In this document: positions 1-8,407 of the stretch, in pieces
Position numbering within the stretch: the stretch's first letter is position 1
How the letters are laid out: each line of letters starts with the position of its first letter
Notes under the pieces: model-generated
Told to the model about the DNA's origin: nothing
What the model saw: the letters and a program-made list of their open reading frames with translations, nothing else
The model's database searches: none
Made by a program: the position numbers and the translations under genes
Origin: CAZEQJ01 sp964514385
GTDB taxonomy: Bacteria; Bacteroidota; Bacteroidia; Cytophagales; Cyclobacteriaceae
Assembly (NCBI GenBank): GCA_964514385.1
Contig: CAZEQJ010000016.1
Location: 3,509-67,508, forward strand
Direction: 5' to 3'
DNA: 64,000 bases

Positions 1-156
1 TACAGCTACCGGATCTGTGATAAAATCAGAAATTTTAAAATCGATAGGGTCTGAATTATCCAGGTTGATAACCTGAAATTCAGCATCAGTAGCAGATTCA
101 TTATTTCCACAGGAAATCAAAATGGCGAATAACGGTATAAGTAACAGGTAACGCAT
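1..156 (-). CDS. Propeller-type lipoprotein, N-terminal 52 residues only
   Basis: The reading frame starts with ATG at 156 and runs off the left edge of the window. The first 17 residues form a lipoprotein signal peptide, MRYLLLIPLFAILISC, with the lipidated Cys at residue 16. The next part contains FQVINLDNSDP, which matches VRVINLDEAPS in the following gene, so this is probably a paralogous 6-bladed beta-propeller lipoprotein of the outer envelope. Its start lies one base past the stop of the gene at 158-1264, which reads in the same direction, so the two are probably co-transcribed and translationally coupled. The propeller itself lies outside the window, so the family call rests on the N-terminus and the neighbour. 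Confidence 0.7.
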   Translation of the reverse strand, partial: MRYLLLIPLFAILISCGNNESATDAEFQVINLDNSDPIDFKISDFITDPVAV

Positions 157-157
157 G

Positions 158-1264
158 TTATTTAAGCTTGGTGATCAATAAAACGGGATTGTCTTCGAAC
201 CCAACATTTTGTGTCGATTCGATAAGCTGCTGCTGAAGCGGGGTCGGGTTTTCAAGGTTGTCAACAGCCTCAAGCCATTGCATGGGCTGAATATCAAAAA
301 TCAACTCATTCTTATATACTGATGGGTCGTAATTATAAAATCCGATGTCCAGGTAACCGAGCCGCACAGTATCGATCTGGTGAACGGAGCTGCCATCGTC
401 AGCGACCTGATAAAACTTCCACTCACGTCCTATGGTCACACTGCTAGATCCATTCACATTCGACTCCTCCCGCAGCATTAGCTCGGGATAATAATATCCA
501 TTGCTATGAAACCCTACATTGGTGACAAAACCAGGGTTTACCTTTTCACGATCAAATTTTTCATCAAATTTGTATACCAATTCCGGCACAAAACTTCGGT
601 TTACAAACTGATACAATGTATCGGAGTCGAAAAGAAAGTAGGGTTTCCCGTCTTTAACCATTACATCAGCCCTGCCACTCGCATCGATTGTATTTTTCAG
701 GGTGTCCAGGATATTACCTTCCAGGTCGGAACGAAAAAAGACATAATTTTCACGCATGCTGAAGCCGTATATTTCATCATTTTCAATGAGAAATGACTGT
801 GGATTGTAAGGCACATCTATCAGCCCCGGTTTACCTGTCTCAAGATCAAAGCGTATCATGCTTTTTGAAGTTCCGTAGTGCTTGAGATAGAGATAGCGCT
901 CATCATCTGACATGTCCAGCCCCTGAATATACTGAAACTCAAACGGGCCTCCGCCGGATTGTGAAAGTTTACGGATATACCGGCCGTTTCGATCAAACTG
1001 CAACAGCTGGTCCTGGTCATAGACCAATATATATTGTCCTGTTAAAAAATAATTGGAAAACTGACTGACCAATATGGAGTCTGACGTCTGAAGCGGTATA
1101 GCTATCGGCTCAGCGGTCATGGCAGCTATATCAATTTCTATGGATGGCGCCTCATCAAGGTTGATGACCCTCACAGCTTCTTCCCGGGTCTCCTGATTTT
1201 GCTGGCATGAATAAAGAAATATAATGGAAAACAGTAATGAAAATGGTAATACGTATTTGATCAT
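158..1264 (-). CDS. 6-bladed beta-propeller lipoprotein
   Basis: Predicted lipoprotein of about 368 residues. I chose the ATG at 1264 because MIKYVLPFSLLFSIIFLYSC is a compact lipoprotein signal peptide; an ATG at 1297 would add 11 residues in front of it. The mature part has the features of Bacteroidetes 6-bladed propellers (PF17170/BF3164-like): an early VRVINLDEAPSIEID strand, then RNGRYIRKLSQSGGGPFEF, which corresponds to the blade motif 'G.(G/S)xGPxE', and NPVLLITKLK at the end. Such proteins sit at the outer membrane or in the periplasm and are often encoded in tandem paralogous groups. No enzyme motif is visible and the ligand is unknown. It is followed directly by another lipoprotein start at 156. 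Confidence 0.8.
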   Translation of the reverse strand: MIKYVLPFSLLFSIIFLYSCQQNQETREEAVRVINLDEAPSIEIDIAAMTAEPIAIPLQTSDSILVSQFSNYFLTGQYILVYDQDQLLQFDRNGRYIRKLSQSGGGPFEFQYIQGLDMSDDERYLYLKHYGTSKSMIRFDLETGKPGLIDVPYNPQSFLIENDEIYGFSMRENYVFFRSDLEGNILDTLKNTIDASGRADVMVKDGKPYFLFDSDTLYQFVNRSFVPELVYKFDEKFDREKVNPGFVTNVGFHSNGYYYPELMLREESNVNGSSSVTIGREWKFYQVADDGSSVHQIDTVRLGYLDIGFYNYDPSVYKNELIFDIQPMQWLEAVDNLENPTPLQQQLIESTQNVGFEDNPVLLITKLK

Positions 1265-1471
1265 GTTTTGAATAGTATTATGAATTGGAATTTTCATATG
1301 TCAAAATGGTCGCTATGGTAATAAATTACAAGTAAACATTAATTAGCGTAATAACGAAATATTTAGTTATATAATTGTGTCATGAGGCGATCAGGTTTCG
1401 GGCGCTAGTTCAGCGATGTAGTATTTATTTTCGTTTATCCGGGTGAGACGACATTACTGCCATTCTTCTCT

Positions 1472-4400
1472 TTATTTCACATATTTTCTCTTTATCAACA
1501 GTGGCAAAAACAGGATCACGCCCAGCATGGAAAATAACAGCCCTCCCACGGTACCGGCGGCCAGTGAAAACCAGAAGGACTGCAGCTTGGCTTCAATCAA
1601 AAACGGGATCATCCCGGCTACAGTAGACGATATCGTCAGCAGGATCGGCATGACCTTATGCTGATAGGCCTTCAGGTAAGACCGCAACGCCCTGCCGTTT
1701 GTCGCTTTTAAGGTGTTGTTATAATCGTTGGCAATAAAAAAGCCGGAGTTCACCGCTATCCCACAGATTAATATCATTGACGCATAGCCTCCCTGGCCAA
1801 AAGGCAGTTCAAACAGGTGGAACGTCAGAAATATACCAATAAAGGCCATCGGGATAATGAGCAGCACGATCAAAGGCTGCCGCAAGGACTCAAACAAGGC
1901 CGACCCAATGATAAAAATAATCACCAACACCAAACCCAGTAGCCAGTACTTTGTACCTTCAGGCTGACGGTAGTCGTATTGCCTTTCCTGAATTTTATAG
2001 CCTACCGGCAGGATATCATTGGTTTCTTCAATGAATTTTTTCACCACCGCATTTTTCAGCTGGTACGACCCGATATAATCAAAAGCAACGATGATCCGGT
2101 ATTGCTGGTTCTGACGAAAAATCACCTGTGCTGCCTGCTCCTGCTTCACCGTACCCAATGACGCCAGCTTGGTCATGCTGCTATCTCCTGACATCAGGGG
2201 ATAATTGTTTACATTCCATGCATCTACCCTGTCTTCCTCACGTGGACGCAGGCGCAACTCGCTGTTGATACCGTTAATTTCTCCGCGAAATACACTGACC
2301 TCATCGGTTCCTATATCATTGATATAGCGGTAGACGTAGTCCGTATTCATATTCAGCCGGGCCAGCTCATTTTTATCCAGATCCATCCGATATTGGTATT
2401 GCTTTCCATAGCTGTAAGGCCTGCCGAGAATATCGACTTCCTTGATCCGGGTATAGCCCGAAAGTAGTTGCTCACGGAGCTCTTCGGCGATGCGAATCAG
2501 ATTTTTATAGTTGTAGCCATATAGATACAGGTTGGTATTGCGGTAACCGGAACTCAGGGAATTACTAAAACCTTGCCCAACACCGTAAATACGGCTATCC
2601 ATTCCTCCGATGGAGATGGCTTTTTCTTCGAGCCTCGCCTTCAGGTAATAAGGAAATGCGGTCATTTCATGCGCTTCATCAAATGTAATCCTGATGCTTG
2701 CACTCCGTATGCCGGTAATATTGGTTTCAAAACGATCTACCTCCTCAAACTGACTTATGAAATTTTCAAGCTCTTTAAATACCTCATTCAACTGGTGGAT
2801 ATTCGCTCCCGGCGGCATACTGCCATTTACATATAATGTCGTCTGTTGCTCGCCCCCACTCCTGTAATAGGATTGATAAGACGACCCATGAAACAACTGC
2901 AATGTCCCGCCAAGCCAGGTTTTAACATGATCATGCAGGTTTTTCTGGTACCACTCATTTCCGATGGTGGCATTGTATATTTTTTCCCCGGTTGACAAGT
3001 CTTCCGGTTTTTCATTTCGTTCGCCCAGCTTATCCGGTAAAAGGTAGATGGGCAATCCAAACAACAACACCAGTGCCACCAGGACCCATTTGCGCCATTT
3101 GGTGATAAAACCGATAACAGGGATATATACCCGGTTCACCCACACCACACGGCGCTTGCCGCGGATCGTACGTTTGCTGATCCTTTTACGCAAGGGTAGC
3201 TTATCCAGTATGGCCGGAATAAAATAGAGCGATATAAACAGTGAAATGATCAGATTAATGGCCAGCACGTAGGCGAAATCAAGCAGTTCGCGCTGCTCTT
3301 CCCGATCCAGAAAATAAAGAATGGACAAGGAGCCTACAGTGGTTAATGTGGCGGCCATGATGGCGACAAAGACTTTTTTGTTATTGTTCAGCCGTATATG
3401 ATCGATCATCACAATGGAGTTGTCAATGATAATCCCCAATGATATGGTGAGGCCGGCCAGGGAAAACAGATGCAACTCCACCCCGATCAGGTAATAGCAG
3501 ATAAAGGCAATCGCGATGTTGACCCCAATGCTGGCTATCACGATAAACATATAGCGCAGACTACGGCTGATGAGCCAGGTAAAAAGCAACAAGATCACGA
3601 TAGACAATGCAACACGCCAGGAAATATCCAGTAATTCTTCATTGAGACGCTCGGTGCTGTCCCATACCAGTATCATCTCCATATTTTCAGGAATATTGTC
3701 CTGAATCTGCCGGAGTCTGTCTGCCGCTAACTTACTTATAGCCAGTATATTACTGGTTTCCGATGCATAGATGGTAACATTTACTGCCTCAAGGCCATTT
3801 ACTCTGAAATAGCGATCGGGATCCCGAACAGTTTGTTCAAGCTTCACCAGCGAAGACAGGTAAATAATGCGATCCCCCACTTTTTTGACAGGTATTTTAT
3901 GAACAGGAAAGTCCGTGCCCCTGTCAGACTGCAAACGAACTGCCAATTTCCGTATGGTGGATTGATCTGACATTTCCACCAGCCCGAGAGGGGATTCACG
4001 GGTATAGGTCCGGATGGCATTTTGGATATCATTTGTAGATATGCCATAGGCCGTAAGCTTGTCACGATCGTATATGAGTTCCCATTCAATGGGGTCACCA
4101 CCGGTTACATTTACCTCTGCAATGTCTTTTAATTCGGTGAGATCAGGTGTAATGGTATTTTCTGCCCAGGATTGGAGTTCGCGGGCACTATATTTTCCAG
4201 TAAGGGTGTAGGTAAATAAATGCTTTGGCCCTGAATTGTTGCCCCCGCCCCCGCCGCCATAAGATAATGTGGGATAGGAAGCCCCTTCGGGAAGCTTGGT
4301 GGAAAGTTGGCGAAGCAGGGTACTGATTTCCATGCGTGTCTTGTCGAGGTCGACATCGTCATGAAAATAGAGCGATACCGACGCAAAGCCTTCCTGAGTC

Positions 4401-4645
4401 CAGGACTCGATGTTATAGGTATTGGGTACAGACGCCAGGATATCTTCAAGTTTGGCGGTTACCTCACGTTCGATCACCTCAGGCCCTGTACGCGGCCAGC
4501 CGACCCGCACGGTAAGACTGTTTTGGGAGGTAGAAGGTTGATACTGCATCTTTACTAACGGGATCAGGGCGATGCCAATGATGCTCAGCAGGATGAAGAT
4601 AGTGATGACGCGGAAGGAAGAAACTGTGGTTGGAGTCCGGTTCAT
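1472..4645 (-). CDS. RND-family efflux pump permease
   Basis: A 1057-residue inner-membrane transporter of the HAE1/AcrB type, which would drive drug or metabolite export by proton antiport. The first membrane helix (about residues 10-30) is followed by a large periplasmic loop, then a block of helices from about residue 350, a second periplasmic domain and C-terminal helices ending in LIKRKYVK. The fourth helix carries GIIIDNSIVMIDHI: one Asp of the usual Asp-Asp proton-relay pair is Asn, as in many Bacteroidetes members. A Gly-rich loop (GGGGGG) sits near residue 130. No adaptor or outer-membrane channel gene adjoins it; the nearest adaptor is at 11874-12947, next to a second permease. Substrate unknown. 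Confidence 0.9.
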   Translation of the reverse strand: MNRTPTTVSSFRVITIFILLSIIGIALIPLVKMQYQPSTSQNSLTVRVGWPRTGPEVIEREVTAKLEDILASVPNTYNIESWTQEGFASVSLYFHDDVDLDKTRMEISTLLRQLSTKLPEGASYPTLSYGGGGGGNNSGPKHLFTYTLTGKYSARELQSWAENTITPDLTELKDIAEVNVTGGDPIEWELIYDRDKLTAYGISTNDIQNAIRTYTRESPLGLVEMSDQSTIRKLAVRLQSDRGTDFPVHKIPVKKVGDRIIYLSSLVKLEQTVRDPDRYFRVNGLEAVNVTIYASETSNILAISKLAADRLRQIQDNIPENMEMILVWDSTERLNEELLDISWRVALSIVILLLFTWLISRSLRYMFIVIASIGVNIAIAFICYYLIGVELHLFSLAGLTISLGIIIDNSIVMIDHIRLNNNKKVFVAIMAATLTTVGSLSILYFLDREEQRELLDFAYVLAINLIISLFISLYFIPAILDKLPLRKRISKRTIRGKRRVVWVNRVYIPVIGFITKWRKWVLVALVLLFGLPIYLLPDKLGERNEKPEDLSTGEKIYNATIGNEWYQKNLHDHVKTWLGGTLQLFHGSSYQSYYRSGGEQQTTLYVNGSMPPGANIHQLNEVFKELENFISQFEEVDRFETNITGIRSASIRITFDEAHEMTAFPYYLKARLEEKAISIGGMDSRIYGVGQGFSNSLSSGYRNTNLYLYGYNYKNLIRIAEELREQLLSGYTRIKEVDILGRPYSYGKQYQYRMDLDKNELARLNMNTDYVYRYINDIGTDEVSVFRGEINGINSELRLRPREEDRVDAWNVNNYPLMSGDSSMTKLASLGTVKQEQAAQVIFRQNQQYRIIVAFDYIGSYQLKNAVVKKFIEETNDILPVGYKIQERQYDYRQPEGTKYWLLGLVLVIIFIIGSALFESLRQPLIVLLIIPMAFIGIFLTFHLFELPFGQGGYASMILICGIAVNSGFFIANDYNNTLKATNGRALRSYLKAYQHKVMPILLTISSTVAGMIPFLIEAKLQSFWFSLAAGTVGGLLFSMLGVILFLPLLIKRKYVK

Positions 4646-4722
4646 GGTATTAAGATAGTACCCGTGCAGTTAAAATAAAAAAATGGGGAGATTATTATGT
4701 GGATGAAGATGAAAGACGGTGA

Positions 4723-4820
4723 AGGTGAAAGGAAATAGCATAGAGTTCGGAGTTCAGAGCTGCTAGCGAGCGATTAGGTGAAAGGTGAAAGGATTTAGCA
4801 CAGAGCTGAGAGCTGCTAGC
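4723..4820. repeat. Two imperfect copies of a ~45-bp intergenic repeat
   Basis: Both copies share AGGTGAAAGGAxxTAGCA followed by an AGAG...GAGCTGCTAGC segment. Copy one spans 4723-4767 and copy two 4776-4820. Copy two carries an extra GGTGAAA unit and is followed by CTCATGGTTGATGGCTCATGG, itself a short direct repeat. No open frame of interest covers them. The stretch 4646-5131 holds no gene that I can support; it is occupied by this repeat and by the next one. Confidence 0.6.
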
Positions 4821-4884
4821 TCCTGGCTCATGGTTGATGGCTCATGGCGCAAGGTAACATGATGACCATGAATATACCTCGAAG

Positions 4885-5113
4885 ACGAAGCTCATCGAGG
4901 AGTTCCGGCAGTTTATGTCGGGATGTATCGAGACGAGCATTTATACGTAACTTTACAATCAAAAAGTTACGTAACTTTTACTGCATCGACTGGGATCTAT
5001 ATCGATGGCTGAGCCGATCTTAACGTCCTACAATATTCGGTCTGTACAACGAAGTTAAAGCTCGCCGAGGAGTCCACAACCATCTTGGAGCAGGGTTGTA
5101 TCGACACAAGTGC
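4885..5113. repeat. Diverged pair of ~60-bp repeats
   Basis: Copy one (4885-4939) and copy two (5049-5113) both run ACGAAG..AAGCTC, then CGAGGAGT, then about 18 variable bases, then GGGxTGTATCGAxACxAG. The spacer between them contains an inverted pair around GTTACGTAAC near 4965. They lie in the gene-free stretch between a pump permease and a propeller gene. They could be remnants of a dispersed element or short mobile hairpins; function unknown. Confidence 0.5.
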
Positions 5114-5131
5114 TAACAAATCAACCATTCA

Positions 5132-6241
5132 TCAATCCTTAAGTGTATAAATCGCTAAAACCGGATTGCTGTCATCACTAAAATCAGGGAAAATATTTTT
5201 CAATTCAGCATTTTCATCTAATGCGCTTAATATCTGTGATACTGTATGATATCCGACCACCTTATTCCCCATAAAAGTTATAGGGTTGAAGCCTAAAGCC
5301 GGCTCAAGATCATTGTCCACTTTACCGCAATCAGCCCTAGTACCATTTATGCCAATATATCGCATATATTCACCTCCATCCGTATATTGAAACTGCAGCA
5401 AGCCATGACCATTTAAAAAACTCACAAAAATCAAGGCATGATTCCTAACAAAACTTTCGTCCAAATTTTTCTCTTTCTCTTCAATGGAAATAAGGTCACG
5501 TGCGAATCTAACCTGGTACCTGGCCATCACCGAGTCTTCAACAATATCATAAATCTTATCTTCAAGTATTGGCACAAACCGTACGATATCCTGCGTTACA
5601 TGGGGTGATTGAGCATTGGAGTATAACTGACTCATTTCCTCACCATACGGCATCAATTCTTTTACGATATTCGCATCCAGGTCTGTAATAATCAGATTAA
5701 ATAAATGCTCATTTGTCCAATTATTAAAATTTCTTTTCCAATAAATATAATCACCTGCCGAAGCCATACCAAAAGGGAAAAAATCAACATCAAAATCTCT
5801 CAGAAACTTACCTTCCAGATCATAAACCAATGCTCTTCGGCTATCAAAATCATTTATGATAATCTCATTATGTGTCGTGTTTACTGCAAAATCTGCTGGG
5901 CGTTTATATTCGCCCGGGCCATTGCCAATGCTACCTATTGACCGAATATATTTTCCGGTTACATCAAATACTTTAACCGGAATTGAGTTATCAGAAAACC
6001 CTGCCGCTGTATAAAATAAGCCGTCATGATGGATCAATCGAACAATATCTCCAATCAATGATTCATCTGTTGCCTCCAGTGGAATATACGCTACCTTCTC
6101 AAAATAATCCGACAGGACAATACCCTGGCAATCCGTAAGGTCAATCTCTGTGATACCGTTATGCAGTTCGGTTTCTTGTGTAGATGTGGTGCATCGAAAA
6201 AATAAACATGATATTATTGTAAGGAGAAGCAGTTGTTTCAT
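5132..6241 (-). CDS. 6-bladed beta-propeller lipoprotein
   Basis: About 369 residues. The start at 6241 gives the signal peptide MKQLLLLTIISCLFFRC. The same CAT context recurs in the tandem repeat at 8463 and 8634, which supports this start over the ATG at 6262. The N-terminal strand GITEIDLTDCQGI and the blade motif SIGSIGNGPGEYKRPADF are typical of the Bacteroidetes 6-bladed propeller family (PF17170-like); the C-terminus SNPVLAIYTLKD matches the 158-1264 protein (NPVLLITKLK). It is probably anchored at the outer membrane. Upstream lie a palindromic repeat and a remnant of a paralogous tail, so the gene belongs to a locus that has been duplicating and deleting copies. Confidence 0.8.
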   Translation of the reverse strand: MKQLLLLTIISCLFFRCTTSTQETELHNGITEIDLTDCQGIVLSDYFEKVAYIPLEATDESLIGDIVRLIHHDGLFYTAAGFSDNSIPVKVFDVTGKYIRSIGSIGNGPGEYKRPADFAVNTTHNEIIINDFDSRRALVYDLEGKFLRDFDVDFFPFGMASAGDYIYWKRNFNNWTNEHLFNLIITDLDANIVKELMPYGEEMSQLYSNAQSPHVTQDIVRFVPILEDKIYDIVEDSVMARYQVRFARDLISIEEKEKNLDESFVRNHALIFVSFLNGHGLLQFQYTDGGEYMRYIGINGTRADCGKVDNDLEPALGFNPITFMGNKVVGYHTVSQILSALDENAELKNIFPDFSDDSNPVLAIYTLKD

Positions 6242-6395
6242 TTCGTTTGATTTATCAGACAATTAAATTAACGAATAACCTCCGGGATTGAAAATAGAGT
6301 GTTTTCTGTCAGGATCAGGATTTGCAGGATTACCTGATTTTAGGATGGTTGGGAATCCTGTCATCCTATCATCAAGTGAATCCTGATTCAGACAA
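6239..6395. repeat. Palindromic CAGGAT-rich element with gene-start flank
   Basis: The segment from the start codon of the 5132-6241 gene to 6395 is nearly the same as each unit of the tandem repeat at 8408-8840. The part 6311-6395 is an imperfect palindrome built from CAGGAT on one arm and ATCCTG on the other, around the centre near GGATGGTTGGGAATCC. It would fold into a long hairpin. It lies upstream of the propeller gene and probably covers its promoter region. Confidence 0.75.
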
Positions 6396-6461
6396 TTACT
6401 CCTTCAACGTATAAACTTCCAGCACTTCCAGCACAGAATTGTAATTTGAAGGAGTTTCACT
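6396..6461 (-). pseudogene. Remnant: C-terminal tail of a propeller lipoprotein
   Basis: On the minus strand an open stretch reads SNYNSVLEVLEVYTLKE and then stops, matching the end of the intact propeller at 5132 (SNPVLAIYTLKD, then stop). It begins at the stop codon of the thioredoxin-like gene at 6460 and ends at the palindromic repeat. It looks like the leftover 3' end of a deleted paralogue, fused to the end of its neighbour. Confidence 0.6.
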
Positions 6462-6879
6462 AAGGGTAATATTCTTCGATTACACGATTATTTTGAACAA
6501 TAATTACAGCAGTATTTAAAGGTATATCCGGATTTTGAATATGGAATGAATCGTTTTTATCATAGATCACGAATTCATCTAATTCTAACTGTTTTAAATT
6601 GAAATTAGCAACTGCAGTATCCTTTGTATACCATATAAGTAACTGATTTTTTACCAGACTTTTATCTTCTCTGATATTACTAACTTTTGTATAGCAAATG
6701 GGACATGCTCCATCAAAGTAATAAACCAACTTCTCACCCTTTTTATCGATTGATTTCATCTCTTTCATATAGTTTGGAATAATGACCTGCATACCAGAAA
6801 GAGGACTTTCCTGTGCTTGCTCATTAGAATTACAAGCTAACAATAAAAATAAAATGATTAAAGATACAGCTAACCTCAT
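6460..6879 (-). CDS. Thioredoxin-fold lipoprotein with CPIC motif
   Basis: A 139-residue lipoprotein (signal peptide MRLAVSLIILFLLLAC, lipid Cys at 16). After it comes a thioredoxin-like strand and active-site motif, VYYFDGACPICY, with Cys 59 and Cys 62, consistent with a membrane-anchored thiol-disulfide exchange protein facing the periplasm. The C-terminus (NTAVIIVQNNRVIEEYYP) fits the last strands of the fold. It is short for the family and lacks an obvious TlpA-type insertion. The start overlaps the end of the upstream propeller gene by four bases (ATGA), so the two are translated together. A protein with the same role lies next to a related propeller at 30043-30606. Confidence 0.75.
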   Translation of the reverse strand: MRLAVSLIILFLLLACNSNEQAQESPLSGMQVIIPNYMKEMKSIDKKGEKLVYYFDGACPICYTKVSNIREDKSLVKNQLLIWYTKDTAVANFNLKQLELDEFVIYDKNDSFHIQNPDIPLNTAVIIVQNNRVIEEYYP

Positions 6880-7913
6880 AAATTAAATTCAAACTTTAAA
6901 ATTGCAGGTTCAGGTTCATGGGTAATTCCATAGATAAATTGCTTTTCCCAATCTACAGTAAATGCAAAAATACCTTTATCCAATTTGAGTATTCGATCAG
7001 GGTTTCCGTTAATATCAAAGACATACACTTGATTAGTATGATAATTATCCGTCATTAATTTACCATTGAATAATGTCATTATACTATGATTACCGATATT
7101 AGGCGATGTAAATGCTCTTATAGCGTCAGGTCCTCCACTTCCCATAGTGGCGCCATTTCCAAGATCCATTACAGCCGTTGAAGGTGGTACATTTACAGGG
7201 CCAAAGTTCCTCCTTAGTAATTCACCTTCACTAGAATATATTTCCAATAAATCGGTATACTTATAGGCTAAGACAATTTTTGAGTCATGAATAGTCATTT
7301 GGCAATCCCCTGAATAGGTAACTCCTTTTGTTAACTCAAAGCCTTTCATTTTTGGCATATAGCCAACTTTTTCAATAAGCTTCCCATTAGTGTTGTAAAT
7401 ATTTATACGGTGGGTTCCTAGTAATCCAAAGTCGATGATGTTCTTTGAATTTTTGATTAATGGAGATTTAACATCTGTATTGTCTATTTTTATTTCTTTT
7501 AATCTTTTAGGTTCATTAACCAGGTTTACTTTATTAAAAAATAGTAGTCTTTTCTTTCTGTTGTCAAATGCTACTAAAGAATCTCCAATAAACTGCAAAT
7601 TTTGAATATGCAATATTTCATCAGGGCCATTTCCTTTTCGTATATATCTACCTTCAATTTGCCGATTTGAAAGGTTATAAATTGAGACACTAAAAGTAGG
7701 GTGTCCCCCGTCTATAATGTATAATTTATCATTATTGAAAAATATTTTATCGGGCCTCAATAATGAATCAAATTCAAGATTCTCCCCAGTTAAGGTTTCA
7801 ATTTTAAAATCTGATTTCTCGATATAAGTTACTTCATCCTCATGAATGGTTTTTTTGCAGGCAGTTGTGAGAATACTAATTAAAAGTATTAAGGCTAATC
7901 TCTTGAGTGGCAT
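6876..7913 (-). CDS. BF3164-like (TolB-like) propeller lipoprotein
   Basis: 345 residues with the lipoprotein signal peptide MPLKRLALILLISILTTAC. The blade motif EGRYIRKGNGPDEILHIQNLQF, then DSLVAFDNRKKRLLFF, and the end YGITHEPEPAILKFEFNL place it with BF3164-like 6-bladed propeller lipoproteins of Bacteroidetes. No catalytic motif is visible; a binding or scaffold role in the envelope is likely. Downstream it overlaps a CxxC thioredoxin-like lipoprotein; upstream lie a hairpin and a Cys-rich peptide remnant. The same order occurs at 30043-31927. Base composition is visibly more AT-rich than in the flanking pump genes, which fits an accessory origin. Confidence 0.8.
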   Translation of the reverse strand: MPLKRLALILLISILTTACKKTIHEDEVTYIEKSDFKIETLTGENLEFDSLLRPDKIFFNNDKLYIIDGGHPTFSVSIYNLSNRQIEGRYIRKGNGPDEILHIQNLQFIGDSLVAFDNRKKRLLFFNKVNLVNEPKRLKEIKIDNTDVKSPLIKNSKNIIDFGLLGTHRINIYNTNGKLIEKVGYMPKMKGFELTKGVTYSGDCQMTIHDSKIVLAYKYTDLLEIYSSEGELLRRNFGPVNVPPSTAVMDLGNGATMGSGGPDAIRAFTSPNIGNHSIMTLFNGKLMTDNYHTNQVYVFDINGNPDRILKLDKGIFAFTVDWEKQFIYGITHEPEPAILKFEFNL

Positions 7914-7947
7914 TTATTTTTTTAAGTTGTTTTATGTTTGAAAATAA

Positions 7948-7976
7948 CTACTCTAGTGCCTTTCAGCCTAGAGTAG
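7948..7976 (-). terminator. Hairpin between peptide remnant and propeller gene
   Basis: A perfect 9-bp stem, CTACTCTAG at 7948-7956 and CTAGAGTAG at 7968-7976, with an 11-base loop. On the minus strand it is followed by TTATTTT. It lies after the stop of the Cys-rich peptide (7997) and before the propeller start (7913), so it would act as a terminator or attenuator between the two. A hairpin sits in the same place at 31683-31720. Confidence 0.6.
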
Positions 7977-7996
7977 TAATAATAAAAGGCCTTAGA

Positions 7997-8125
7997 TCAA
8001 CCACCTGCAAGGCCACCTGGATATCTTTCTTCACAAATAGTGACTGTCCCATTCGTGTACCTAATTGCACAACCTGAATCTGGATCATAACTACACCAAA
8101 CATTACAATTTGGATCACTTTCTAA
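7997..8125 (-). pseudogene. Cys-rich Gly-Gly-ending peptide, 5' part degraded
   Basis: The minus strand is open from 8125 to a TGA at 7997 and reads 42 residues: LESDPNCNVWC, then SYDPDSGCAIRYTNG, then TVTICEERYPGGLAGG. It has four Cys and ends in Gly-Gly. Composition and placement resemble the C-terminal half of NVEALA-type peptides of Bacteroidetes and the better preserved peptide at 31733-31927. No start codon is available: an in-frame TAA lies at 8126 beside an AT-dinucleotide run, so the front half has been lost or frameshifted. The region 8126-8329 upstream is AT-rich and holds no gene that I can support. The NVEALA assignment is by resemblance only. Confidence 0.5.
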
Positions 8126-8329
8126 TTATATATATATATGTATTCAAATTGTGTTTGATAAATGGAGAATGAGCAATGTTTAAGGTTTAATAATTTGATG
8201 AACGGTAATACAATTGGTTAAAAAAAATATATAATTGAAATTATCAATTTCTGTAAGTGTATTAGTATATATATTTGTAATAATGCCATATTTATTTTTA
8301 AAAATATTCATTTATTCAATTGATCTATA

Positions 8330-8380
8330 AAATTGAAATTTAATTACAATTGCAGGTTCAGGATCAAGGGTAATTCCACA
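8330..8380 (-). pseudogene. Remnant: C-terminal tail of a BF3164-like propeller
   Basis: On the minus strand 8380-8330 reads CGITLDPEPAIVIKFQF, matching YGITHEPEPAILKFEF at the end of the intact propeller at 6876-7913 with one inserted codon. The DNA matches too (TTGCAGGTTCAGG shared). There is no body of the gene upstream of it, only the tandem repeat. It is therefore the last trace of a second propeller gene that once lay upstream of the peptide gene, as in the cluster at 30043-32754. Confidence 0.7.
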
Positions 8381-8407
8381 GTTTGTTTATATTAGTACTC
8401 GGCTTTA

